From Theileria orientalis strain Shintoku (Eukaryota > Apicomplexa > Aconoidasida > Piroplasmida > Theileriidae): a DNA stretch of 64,000 bases. Shown one piece after another: positions 23,601-33,500 of this stretch; positions within the stretch are counted from its first letter, which is position 1; each line of letters opens with the position of its first letter. Made by a program: the position numbers and the translations under genes. Below the pieces are notes generated by a model. The model saw only the letters and a program-made list of their open reading frames with translations, made no database searches and was not told where the DNA came from. The DNA is taken from contig NC_025262.1 in assembly GCF_000740895.1 (NCBI RefSeq), forward strand, positions 984,001-1,048,000. The letters are read 5' to 3'.

Positions 23601-25932
23601 TTCTGTCGTGCTTCAGGTGATACGTGTTGAACATACACATGTTGAGGAACCTGCAGTTGTTGCCTGTCCAGCACAGCTCCACGTTTATGTCTGGGCACTC
23701 CAGACTCTTGTAGTCCTGCTCGTACTTGAGGCCCTTCAGGAACAAGAGCATCACGTTCTCCGTCCTCAGGTGCATTCTCGCCGTCTCCAGCTCAGCCACG
23801 TCGAGCAGCAGCTTGACGATCTTTACTTGCAGGGTCTGGTACTTACTGCTGTTCGGTATGCTCAGCGTTGCCACCAGCAGGTTGCCGACGTTGTTTATCA
23901 GCTTGTCCATGGGCGCGTATTCCGGCCTCTTGTGCAGCACGATCACTATCGACTCCAGCTCCTTTTCGTGGTAATCTGCGTATTATCATTAATCTCACTA
24001 CTCACTCGCTATGTCTATGTCTGACAGTATATTCAGCAGCTTGTTTACTATGGATGCGTCGATCCAATCGTCCGGGAACTGCGAGATTATGTTCATCAAC
24101 TCGCATCGTATCTTCACATCGCAGCCAGAGAACCCAAAGTTGTTAATTATGTGTATGTTTAGCCCCTTGTTCAGCATTTTATCCACAAATTCCTAATCGT
24201 TGTTGTCATTGTCGTCTACTTGTGTGCTTTACTCATATTATTTACCACTAGTCTGTTCACTTACCGTCATGTTATAATTCGTCTTCGATACAAACATCAG
24301 TGTTGCTATGAATCTATAGTACCACAAATACAAGTTGTTGATGATTTCCTGAGCAGATGTTAATAAACGTTACTTTTTAATGTGCTTACGCTGTCGTATT
24401 TTTCTATTAATTTCTCTCTTCGCGACTCTTCCAGGTACGTCAACATGATGTTTGGATCCAATTCTTCAGTTATCAGCATCGAATACTTATCCCTTGTCGA
24501 TCCATTATATAATATGTAGCACATTCCTGTCATTACTATTAGCCATGGTGGTAGTAACAATAAATTTATATCTTAGTTGCTCTATTAATCATCTAGCATT
24601 AAACTAACCTTCCAATGACGCCGTTAATATTTCTAGGTTTGCCACTGTCTCCTTTATTGGCACGAGTAACAGGTCAAACAGATGGAAGCCCGTGCATAGC
24701 TCGTCCAACATCTTAAAAATTGTGAAGACCTATTTTTACAAACCAACCTCATCTGATGATTGACAAACGCTCGTTGACAGCCTGATGAAATGGTATCCTA
24801 GCCTCGACTCCTCTGCCGACAGTCTCGTTGTTGGCACCCTTTCTCCAATCAGGTTCTTAATGTTTGGAATCAGTATCGAGTTAGAAAAGTCCGATAAAAC
24901 CGCTGGCTCGAGGCTTCTCAGGCTACTCGATATTACTTTTAGAAATCCTACTATGGTCTCCAGCTTCTCCGTCTTTTTACTTATCATGTCATTCTTCAGC
25001 TCATACTGTTCCAACTCCCTTATCAGGAACTACATACATTGTGGTTGCATATTCCTTACCTTCGATATTGGATAGTGGCTTATATCCAGGGCATTGTCCT
25101 CATCCAGTGTTAGCAACACAAACAGGTCACACAGGTGCCTGTATCAAATTATTAACTTCCAGCCTACGTTTTCCATGGCTCCTTGATTATATCCGATATG
25201 ACGTATTGTATTATCGGCTGTAGGCAATTTGACAACTCCTTGATGCAGGGCAGCTTGGACAGTGAGGATAACAAGTTCTTTTTCAAATCCTATATTTATA
25301 TCAGTTATTTTCCATGTATCAATGATTAACTAATGCATACTATTGGAAAATTTTCAAAAATCTCCAAAAGTGGACTTAATACTTGTAAGAGTATTTCACA
25401 GGTCTCAGATTCATTTGAAATGATGGTTGTTTGTGCCACAATTGATATTGCACATTTGCCTATCTCTCCGCCCAGAACGCATAGTTGCGCCAGTCCCCTA
25501 AATTAGATATGTTCGACACACACTCACTTTAAAATATAACTGTTTAGCTCTGTGTAGCGGTCCAAGATCATCAGTGATGAAATTCTGAACGACGCCTTGG
25601 AAGATTCCTAAGAGTAACTTAAGAAGTGAATCTTACCGTTATATATCCGAGTCTTTCTTGCTTCTCCAACCATTCTATGGACTGCTCAGCGTACAGGTAT
25701 ATCTAAGAACGAGTTATATGCTTATGCGTGAAAGAATGTGTAAAACTACCTCAAAAGTTTTAGACTCAAAGTCCCTCACGTATTCTGGCGCTTTTGGTGG
25801 GTCTTTGAGAGCAAGTTCAAGGGCTTCAACCAATTCGGAGAATTTAACTGAAATGCTCCTCTTCTACATAATTTTTGGCTAAGGTGTATATTTTGTCCAT
25901 ACCTGGATTAAAGGCTCATGGATGATATCCAT
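20675..25932 (-). CDS. Large HEAT/ARM plus WD40-like protein, possible DCAF1/VprBP homolog, 22 exons, about 1,387 aa
   Basis: Exon ends, 5' to 3': 25932-25903, 25863-25750, 25702-25637, 25607-25528, 25497-25341, 25289-25168, 25138-25060, 25029-24769, 24729-24609, 24535-24390, 24348-24265, 24192-24006, 23975-23368, 23296-22679, 22638-22595, 22500-22214, 22110-21977, 21939-21755, 21720-21519, 21421-21148, 21080-20947, 20905-20675. Every junction keeps frame (4,164 nt). The first ~1,000 residues look like helical repeats. The last ~350 look beta-rich: FRRYDSISFRSALLTSVL, IIIFDESYILTNSMHTIYIY, TMYLLHEDTSWVIF, VLATVANYKDHYSLALVSD, RTVQIYEIIP. An acidic stretch (DESEDNRGSEDDEDRD) lies near the C-terminus. 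Order and size recall DCAF1, the substrate receptor of CUL4-DDB1 ligases, but no LisH or clear DDB1-binding box is visible, so this name is a hypothesis. The gene model is firmer than the function. Confidence 0.72.
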
Positions 25933-26197
25933 AGCAACAAACTAATAACACATTTCTAAAATTTCTGCATTCTTGCACAAAGTAACTAATTTTAACTGAT
26001 ATACACTATAATTTAACACGAAAAATAAATACCAAAGATCTCAAATATAGATGTGAATTCCCCATGATATGTTGTCGTTTGTTCTCGAAAAATAGGGAAT
26101 AATAAAGTAGATTTATAAATGTAGCATACCATAAATTTATATATTTTAATTTTTTAACCCCCAAATGTAAAATAATTTAAATCGGTTAGTGAATAGT
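25933..26197. promoter_or_regulatory. AT-rich divergent spacer
   Basis: About 265 bp between divergent start codons at 25932 and 26198. It is very AT-rich; no motif can be named. Confidence 0.45.
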
Positions 26198-29100
26198 ATG
26201 GATACTCTAAAGCTTTACGATTATGGCAAAGTTTTATTCAAGATCGCAAATTTTGTAGTTATTAGTAGATATATTTTTAAAAAATCAAAAATACTTGGTT
26301 TTATAGTCCAATTCGCTGCGGTATTGCTATTCTTTTTAAGAAAATTTATACAGTTACAATTTCTTCCTATTTCTTTTTCTTTCATTTTGAACGAATCTCT
26401 GGCTACTTATAATGATTATTATACTGATAAGTACTGTGATTTATTCAGGAAACTTGGTCTTGAGTTTAATGTGGAATACGACAGATCTAAGCACTGGAAG
26501 GTCCATGAAATAAGAGAATTGGTTAACGAAGTATACTCGGTGTACGCAGCATTGTACGTATCCATTAACATATACAAGTCGAAACTAACTCCAGAGGGTT
26601 TAAACTTTTATAATCACCTGAGGAAATTAGTGGTTCTATTTTCAAATGTAGGTGTAAAAGCGACGAATTTAGACCTAAAAAACTTAGCACACATAGAAAT
26701 ATACAATGACATTTTAAATTCCGGGAAGGATTCAACTAATAAAGATACGCAATGGAAGTTGACCTGGGATTTGCCTCCAGATAGCGTTAGTTTACTGAGC
26801 CTTCTGCACTCTGAGAATGAGTGGTACGTGAATGACCATCACATTACACAAATTCTTCTCGACTTTCACGATTTGGAGTTCTTTGAGAAGGTAGTATCGT
26901 ACTGTAACACGCTGTACAATGTTACAAGCGTGTTAAAGAGAGAGGGGTACAGGGAGCACTCGAGAGGGTGGCTGGCCCACCTAGTGAGAAAGCCGAACTA
27001 CGTGTTCGGAAATCTGCACTTCATGAGGTCGCTGATGATGTACAAGCACAAGGGAGTGAACATTATGGTGGAAGTGAACGACTTCCGCCCAGGGCTAATA
27101 GATACATTATTCATCCCGGATAGGAACATGATCACAAATCTAGAGCTTAGTAGAAGTAAAATAGAAGTGCCAATAACAAATAAGAGTGAAAAGGGCTACC
27201 TGTTCTCAATGTTGTACGGCTCAGACGTATACCTGAGATTGTTGCAAAACTACAGGTATGCAAGAAGGATAGTGATAAACGCGAATCCGAACGGGACCTG
27301 CTACGAGTTCACGGAAATGTACCCATCGGATATAAAGCTGCACGTGGACCAAGGAAGAGCGTTTCTGCTGTTCAACTACCCCTCGGTAGGGTACTCGAAA
27401 GGGAACCCGGAAATATTGGAAATGACGAAGAAGTGTAACTACCTGGTTAACTATTTGAGTGACCACTTCAGCGAGGCATCGCAGTCGATGGGAAGTCATC
27501 TGCACATGTACGACTACAGAATTACACCCAGGAGGAACCTGACGGTAAGCTTCCACGGAACCAGTCTGGGAGGACTGTTCACACTGAGGATGTTCAGAAG
27601 CATGAAGGCGACCGCCGAACATGAGTTTATGATATTCCACAAGACAATAGGGGACCTGAAGAGACTGTCAATGAACTTCGTGTCAGACGCGGTGGGACCG
27701 GTGCTCAAGTTTTTCCACCTGGACCACAACTGCGCGGAGGACTATCTGGAAGTGAAGACGGAGAAAATCATGATCGTGGACGTGTTCGACGAGATCATAC
27801 CGCTGAGCTGCAGCCTGGTAAACAGCGTCGCAAGGACGCAGGAGGTGGCGGGCGTGGGAAAGCTGGCGAAATCATTCATGGACTACAAGTACAAGACGCT
27901 TCAGCTGCTTAGTGACCAGATAAGTAGCACAAACAGGTTCGGGTCGATGAGTAGCATCGGAAGCAATGCCAGCAGTAGCAGCGCGCACTCGACGTCAATG
28001 CACGACGGGAGTCCGGGAGAGGGAAGGACCACGTACGACGAGATGGTCACGAGGATAAAGCTGGTGAAGGAGATGCTGTCAGTGGTTGGGAAAAACATTA
28101 ACGCGACCGGCCAGAGTCTGCTGAACCTGTTGGAGAAGGAGGCGAAAAGTTTAGTGAAGGAGGACGTGGAGAAGACCAGCGAGTACTTCACGAGGCTGAC
28201 GCTGTACGGAAGCATTCCGCCAAACTGTATGCCGAAGGCGAAAGTGACGGAAAACACACTGGCCAACATGTACAGCGTGCTGGAAAGGCTGAGCTTAAAA
28301 ACAAATTACTTTACTCTATACAAAAGCGGTAGCAGCAGGGGTCACGTTGGAGGCGGTGACACTGAAGGCGATAATGCAAACACCGGTGGCAATAACGCCG
28401 GTAATAGGAGTGACGGCAATAATAGCAGCTGTGGCAGTGGTTCTAGCGTAAGCGACAGCGGTATTGGTGGCAGCAACGGCACTAGCCCTGGTAACAGTTC
28501 TAATGGCAATGGCAACAACGGTGAAGCCAACACCAGCGATAACCTCAGCAATAATCGTAACGACATCGAAAGTAGCGTTGATGATGAATACAACGGCAAT
28601 AATGGCTTTGCCGAGAACAATGGCGATAACTCGACAACCTCAAACTCGAATAATAGCAGCGCCAATGGCTCAGTTGACCGGCAGAGAGAGGAGGAAGATA
28701 ACTCTGGGCTGGTGAAAATACCGCCCAAGGTAGCAGTGTACCTGAGCCTACTGCTGGACGAAGTGGACGTGTACGGTAGACCCGAGAGTGTATGCAGAAG
28801 CACGGACAGCGAAGTGGGAAGCGTGAACAGCAACACGAGCGACGGATGCTACTGTAAAAAGAGGGTCCTGTTCAAGGAGGGGGAGTACTACATGGACCTT
28901 AAGTCCGTGGGAACTAAAAAGCTGGCCAACCAGCACCTCGTCGAGCACATCAAAAACGACCTGAGGAACTTTGGGCTCTCAGCAAGCAGGTACAAGCTGC
29001 TGCCAATAAAGCTGCTGGCGTACCTGAAGCTGTACGCACTCTTCAACGCACTGAACTCCCTGGCGCTGATCAATGACCTGTTCACCAGACACAACTACCC

Positions 29101-29395
29101 GCTGAGGCCAGAAACTGTGGCAGAGGGTGAGCCGGATGAAGTCCAGGACCTGTACGCACTGGCCAGGAAGGTGCTATTCAGCCTCGTCCAGGTGCTGATC
29201 GAGGAGCCGTTCGGAGACGACGGGGCGTTCCGCTACCACGCCAGGGACAACCAGAAGCTGTTTGCGGACCATTTGGAGAGGGTGAAGCATGAGTACAAAA
29301 AGCTCGGAGTGGCGATTCCGCAGTTTGTCGGCCACTGCCTGGCGAACTCACACCTGGACAACATCCTGCTCAACTACCTGGTCAGGAACATCTAG
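26198..29395 (+). CDS. Large alpha/beta-hydrolase-like protein with low-complexity insertion, 1,065 aa
   Basis: A single exon; the first ATG in frame is at 26198. Residues ~10-75 are hydrophobic (FKIANFVVISRYIF..., FAAVLLFFLRKFIQLQFL...) and probably anchor the protein in a membrane. Around residue 450 the sequence LTVSFHGTSLGGLFTL has the GxSxG nucleophile elbow of alpha/beta hydrolases and lipases. MIVDVFDEIIPL, about 75 residues later, could hold the catalytic acid; the histidine is not obvious. Residues ~710-830 are Asn/Gly/Ser-rich low complexity. A helical domain follows, ending NILLNYLVRNI. A lipase or esterase role is inferred from the elbow only. Base composition climbs from AT-rich at the 5' end to GC-rich at the 3' end. 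Confidence 0.75.
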   Translation: MDTLKLYDYGKVLFKIANFVVISRYIFKKSKILGFIVQFAAVLLFFLRKFIQLQFLPISFSFILNESLATYNDYYTDKYCDLFRKLGLEFNVEYDRSKHWKVHEIRELVNEVYSVYAALYVSINIYKSKLTPEGLNFYNHLRKLVVLFSNVGVKATNLDLKNLAHIEIYNDILNSGKDSTNKDTQWKLTWDLPPDSVSLLSLLHSENEWYVNDHHITQILLDFHDLEFFEKVVSYCNTLYNVTSVLKREGYREHSRGWLAHLVRKPNYVFGNLHFMRSLMMYKHKGVNIMVEVNDFRPGLIDTLFIPDRNMITNLELSRSKIEVPITNKSEKGYLFSMLYGSDVYLRLLQNYRYARRIVINANPNGTCYEFTEMYPSDIKLHVDQGRAFLLFNYPSVGYSKGNPEILEMTKKCNYLVNYLSDHFSEASQSMGSHLHMYDYRITPRRNLTVSFHGTSLGGLFTLRMFRSMKATAEHEFMIFHKTIGDLKRLSMNFVSDAVGPVLKFFHLDHNCAEDYLEVKTEKIMIVDVFDEIIPLSCSLVNSVARTQEVAGVGKLAKSFMDYKYKTLQLLSDQISSTNRFGSMSSIGSNASSSSAHSTSMHDGSPGEGRTTYDEMVTRIKLVKEMLSVVGKNINATGQSLLNLLEKEAKSLVKEDVEKTSEYFTRLTLYGSIPPNCMPKAKVTENTLANMYSVLERLSLKTNYFTLYKSGSSRGHVGGGDTEGDNANTGGNNAGNRSDGNNSSCGSGSSVSDSGIGGSNGTSPGNSSNGNGNNGEANTSDNLSNNRNDIESSVDDEYNGNNGFAENNGDNSTTSNSNNSSANGSVDRQREEEDNSGLVKIPPKVAVYLSLLLDEVDVYGRPESVCRSTDSEVGSVNSNTSDGCYCKKRVLFKEGEYYMDLKSVGTKKLANQHLVEHIKNDLRNFGLSASRYKLLPIKLLAYLKLYALFNALNSLALINDLFTRHNYPLRPETVAEGEPDEVQDLYALARKVLFSLVQVLIEEPFGDDGAFRYHARDNQKLFADHLERVKHEYKKLGVAIPQFVGHCLANSHLDNILLNYLVRNI
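28330..28685 (+). repeat. Asn/Gly/Ser low-complexity coding tract
   Basis: Irregular trinucleotide-rich sequence (GGCAAT, AGCGGT, AATAAT types) encodes about 118 residues dominated by N, G, S and D inside the hydrolase-like protein. No exact period is seen. Confidence 0.85.
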
Positions 29396-29597
29396 GGAGT
29401 GAGGCACCCTCACGAAACGGATGTAAAAATATACTTTCTTTGATACCCATGTACTAGGTGTATAACATGTATGTATTAGATGTATAATAGTTGCTAAATG
29501 TTTAACACGTATTTACGAGGTGCACGATATTCAGCTGGTAAATATGTGTTAGCCGTTTTGAAAATCAGGTGCCTGTGTGGAGGCCGATACCGGAAGG

Positions 29598-29927
29598 CTA
29601 CCAGTAAAGGCCAACTGAAAATGCGATGCTGAAAACAACAGTGACGCCGAGGATGGCAAGTCTGGTCGCCTTCTTGCCCCTGGCAATGGACTGGAGGTCC
29701 TTGCCCTCCTGAATATAGTGGCGAACCTTCGAGAAGCGATCCGAAAGTGACCTCGGGTCAGGCGATTCGGCCTTTGTGCCTTTGTCCTCGGCGTCGTGCT
29801 GGCGCAAGTATAAAAAGTGCTCATCCCTCTTGTAGTTCTCCACGCCGTGGATGCGGCTCATGTTGAAGCCCGGGATGGGTTCCCTGGAAGAATTGTAGGC
29901 GTTGTCGAAGTTGGTGCCCTGGCCCAT
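29598..29927 (-). CDS. Small tail-anchored membrane protein, 109 aa
   Basis: A single exon starts at 29927 (MGQGTNFDNAY). The polar N-terminal ~85 residues are followed by a charged helix (LSDRFSKVRHYIQEGKDL) and one C-terminal membrane segment (LAILGVTVVFSIAFSVGLYW) running to the last residue. This is a tail-anchored layout, and the basic patch GKKATR faces the cytosol. No family is recognised. The glycine at position 2 (MGQG) could be myristoylated, but that needs a predictor. It is convergent with the hydrolase-like gene. Confidence 0.75.
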   Translation of the reverse strand: MGQGTNFDNAYNSSREPIPGFNMSRIHGVENYKRDEHFLYLRQHDAEDKGTKAESPDPRSLSDRFSKVRHYIQEGKDLQSIARGKKATRLAILGVTVVFSIAFSVGLYW

Positions 29928-30014
29928 TATGGTACAAATGTGTAAGTGTAAATCTAACAGACGTAAACTGTAAAAAACAAAAACTGAAGAATTAAATATA
30001 CACGGGGTTTAAAG

Positions 30015-30173
30015 TCAGGAGGTCTCGGCCATCTTCTCTGATCTCCTGGAAATATCCCTCAAAACGGCAGCGTGCCTCCTGCGTTGATTCTCCTTTTTTT
30101 GCCAAATAACAGCCTTCATAGTACATAAAGATAAAAATGAAGCAAACAAAATGGTTTTTAATCCCTTTCTCAT
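30015..30173 (-). CDS. Short membrane protein, 52 aa
   Basis: An ATG at 30173 opens a 53-codon frame ending at TGA 30015. The N-terminus is a hydrophobic segment (LKTILFASFLSLCTM) after MRKG. A strongly basic helix (KKENQRRRHAAVLRDISRRS) ends in SEKMAETS. Base composition rises above the surrounding spacer exactly over the frame, which argues for a real gene. The layout resembles small mitochondrial inner-membrane or ER proteins, but no family is recognised. It lies about 90 bp upstream of, and on the same strand as, the 109-aa tail-anchored gene. Confidence 0.5.
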   Translation of the reverse strand: MRKGLKTILFASFLSLCTMKAVIWQKKENQRRRHAAVLRDISRRSEKMAETS

Positions 30174-30534
30174 GAAAAATTTACGAATAAGGCTTTAATT
30201 TAAAAAATAACGTTGCTCGAATTTAAGAAGATAGAATGGTAAATAAACTCATTTTAATTGGAGATAAAACAGTATAATATACAGGAAAATATTATATAAA
30301 ATGAGAAAGGTGATTAAAAATGTAAATAATGAATTAAAAAAATTGTTCAAGACTAGAAAAGATGTTACACCATCAGCCTCCACATAATTTAGTTTATATT
30401 ATATATTTGTACCTGTATAATAATAACACGTAAAATATATTGAATGGTAGTTGCAAAATATAACTTAATCAGTATAGAGTCACTTTTATATGGCTGAAAA
30501 ACCTAAAATGGAACTGTACAAAAGATAGCAAAAA
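30174..30534. promoter_or_regulatory. AT-rich divergent spacer upstream of exportin-like gene
   Basis: About 360 bp of very AT-rich DNA. A 28-codon frame beginning ATG AGA AAG at 30301 is noted but has no support. Confidence 0.45.
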
Positions 30535-33500
30535 ATGATTACAACGGAGATTCTTAGTGCAGTTTTCGCTGCACAAGACGGTAATATAAATGCCACGCAG
30601 ATGTTATATAAACTGGTGGAAAATTTGGACTCCAGTAAAGCTAACGTGGAAGAATTGGCACAAAAGTTAACGCTGTCGTACGAATTGTTAATGAACCTGG
30701 TAAACCTGTCAGAATCAGTACCAAACGAAACACTTATCCAATTCTTAAAAAACACAGTAGCTAACGTAACGAAAGAAAAGTACGTAGAATGTGTAAACAT
30801 ATTGAGATTCTACGGGTATACCCTGCTGGTGAAGTTTGTGGAAAATAACTGGCACCTGGCACCAGAACCACTGAAGATGCGCTGTAAATACGACATCGAG
30901 TCGTTGTTCTCATATAAAAAGGCAGATTCCACGCTGCTGAGCGAGTACAACTCGCTGGTGAACCAGAAGGCATCCCAATACATAGCAACGATAGCAGTGC
31001 GAGAATGGCCGTCAGAGTGGAACGAGTTCATCCCGTTCTGCGTCAACTCACTAAACAAGCTTTTCGGAAGCCTGGGCTCGGAGTGTAAGAACAACAAGCA
31101 GGCGCTGAACGAGATCGCAGTGTTTTGGGGAGTGATAAGCGAAATATCAATAGAAATCAAAGAGTGTCTGGACGATACAATACTGTACAAGAGAAGAATA
31201 CAGATCTCGAACCTGCTGAAGACGTACATCTACGACATCTTCATGACAATACACAGAGTTATCGTGCTGGGAGTAGTGAGCTCTAACGAGCAGCTAATCT
31301 ACACAATCCTGACGATATTCAGGAACCTGGCGTCGATCCTGGACGGATTCATCTTCATAAGCTTCGACGTAGATGAGTTCCTGGTGGCGCACATGAAGAG
31401 CGTGAAGACGTCGGACATCATACAGACGATAAGTAACATATGCCTGGATGTGTGCCATAAGAAGACGAAGCACATGAGCACGACGAACGAAGTGGACCTG
31501 GGAAACGAACAGCTGTACAAGGCGAAGCTGGACAGATTCATAAAAAACATGGTTATGATCTCAGAGTGCTTCACAGTGGACTACAGCTACAGCAGCACGC
31601 TGGAGCAGCTGCAAGTGGCGCAGGCGTTCAGAAACCTGCTGGACAAAAACAGCCTCTACCTGATGGAAAATGTGGCAGTGGACACGCTGAGACTGCTCTT
31701 CGACTACATAATCGCAAGGATGATCATGCATCCGTCAATAGAAGTGGCGACGTGCAGCCTTAACGCGTGCTCGCTGCTGCTGAGAAGAGTGCTGGCAATT
31801 AAGGTGAAGAAGGGAGAAGATATCGCACAGAGACTGCAGTGGCTAGACCACAAAAAGCTGCTGCTCTGCCTCTTCATCAGAGGGCTGAAGCTGGGAAACC
31901 CAATGGTGGCGAACCAGTTCTTAGCACAGGCGAGAGACGTGTCGCCAGTGCCAGGAGGAGGCATGCAGGTAGGGCAGCAGGGGAACATGTACGCAGGGCT
32001 GCTGATACTGGACTCAGTGATAGCGAACATCACGAAAAACTTCAAGGGAGCCTACGACTGGATCAACTCGCTCTTCAGCTACTGCGAGATCGACGAGGAA
32101 ATCTCAGTGGGAAACCTGAAGAGCTTCGAGTCGAGGTTCGCAGCGCTGAGGTCGACGATACTGCACTGCTGCTCGCTCCTGGCGATCATTAACCAGGCAT
32201 ACATGGACAGCGTGCTGCTGGTGGTGACGGAGCTGCTCTCAAGTCTGTCAGGAGACCTGTGTACAGAGTGCACAGGCTACTGCCAGAACTACAGAAGGAA
32301 CGAAAAGCACCTGAGCTACGTGTGCAACAAGTACATTTTGTTCGACGGAGTAATGTTCATCCTGGAGTCGGCAATATTCAGGCTGCGAAGCGCAACAATA
32401 GACCTCAACGGAAGCAGCGCGAACAGCGGGTCGAAGGACGAAAAAATGTACTGGCTGAGCGTGGAGCAGTACAAGGGACTGATGCTGGACCTGAACACGA
32501 TGAGCGGCCCAGTGAGCATCCAGGGACACAACGTAAACTGGATAAGAACAGCAATGGCGCTGATCATGAGTCTGCTCTCGCTGAAGCTGGGAACCTCGCA
32601 CAGGTACATGCTGGACATAAGAAGGCTGGACGGCCTCGGAAGCCTCTCGATACTCTTCCTGTACAACAGCCAGTTCGTGGGAAACGTGCTGGGCCTGCTG
32701 GTTAACAAGATACTCTTCGAAATCAACGATAACATATCGAACCTGAACAAGTGCGGGCTTCAGTGCCTGGCAGTCTTCTGCAAGAACTGCAGAACCCTGC
32801 TGGGCCCGTACGTGGACCTGATCGCCTCGAAGATACACCAGTGCCTGGCGGTGGTGACGAACGAAAACAGCAGAGACCTGCTGCTGGAGTCCCTGATATC
32901 GCTGACGACGATCAGCGAAAATAACGCGAAGGGAAACGACCTGGTCAAGGTGATCATGGCGAACTACGTGAAGCAGCTGGAGCAGGTGAACGAGATCATC
33001 GCAAGGCCCCAGAAGCAGAAGGGGCAGCAGGGACGTCAGTCCAACAATATGATAGACGTGGACGGGGCCAGTACACACATCAACTGGGACGAGGCAAAGA
33101 GAGCAGAGGTGATGGAGTACAGCGAAAACCTGTACAAGTACCTCTTCGACAGTAACCTGGAGTCGAGCGAGGGGAACAGAAGGAACCTGCACCGCATAGT
33201 GACAATGTGCTACTCGATACTGAGGAAGGTGGAAAACGTGGCGGAGCACGTAGGCCTCGCCGGGGACGAGACCGGCAGAGAGTGCGTGACGAAGCTCTTC
33301 TCGCACGTGATGAACATACTCTTCAGCTTCGTCAACTTCTGGAGAGTGGACTTCTTCAACAACCACAGCCTGAGGAAGGTGCTCCTGAGCCCGGGCAAGG
33401 ACGAGTGGCTCTCGCTGCAGGGCTTCAACGAGGCGATCGCGAACGAGGATAACCTGGAGAAGATAGTGGAGTCGGTGTTCAACATACCCAAAAACGAGGA

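Noticed and set aside
30301..30387. 28-codon plus-strand frame beginning ATGAGAAAGGTG
   Set aside because: Very AT-rich, no hydrophobic or conserved feature, and in a divergent promoter spacer.
32248..33366. Long open frame on the minus strand opposite the exportin-like gene
   Set aside because: It mirrors the codon pattern of the GC-rich plus-strand exon, shows runs of V, H, Q and L typical of antisense shadows, and has no domain or start context.
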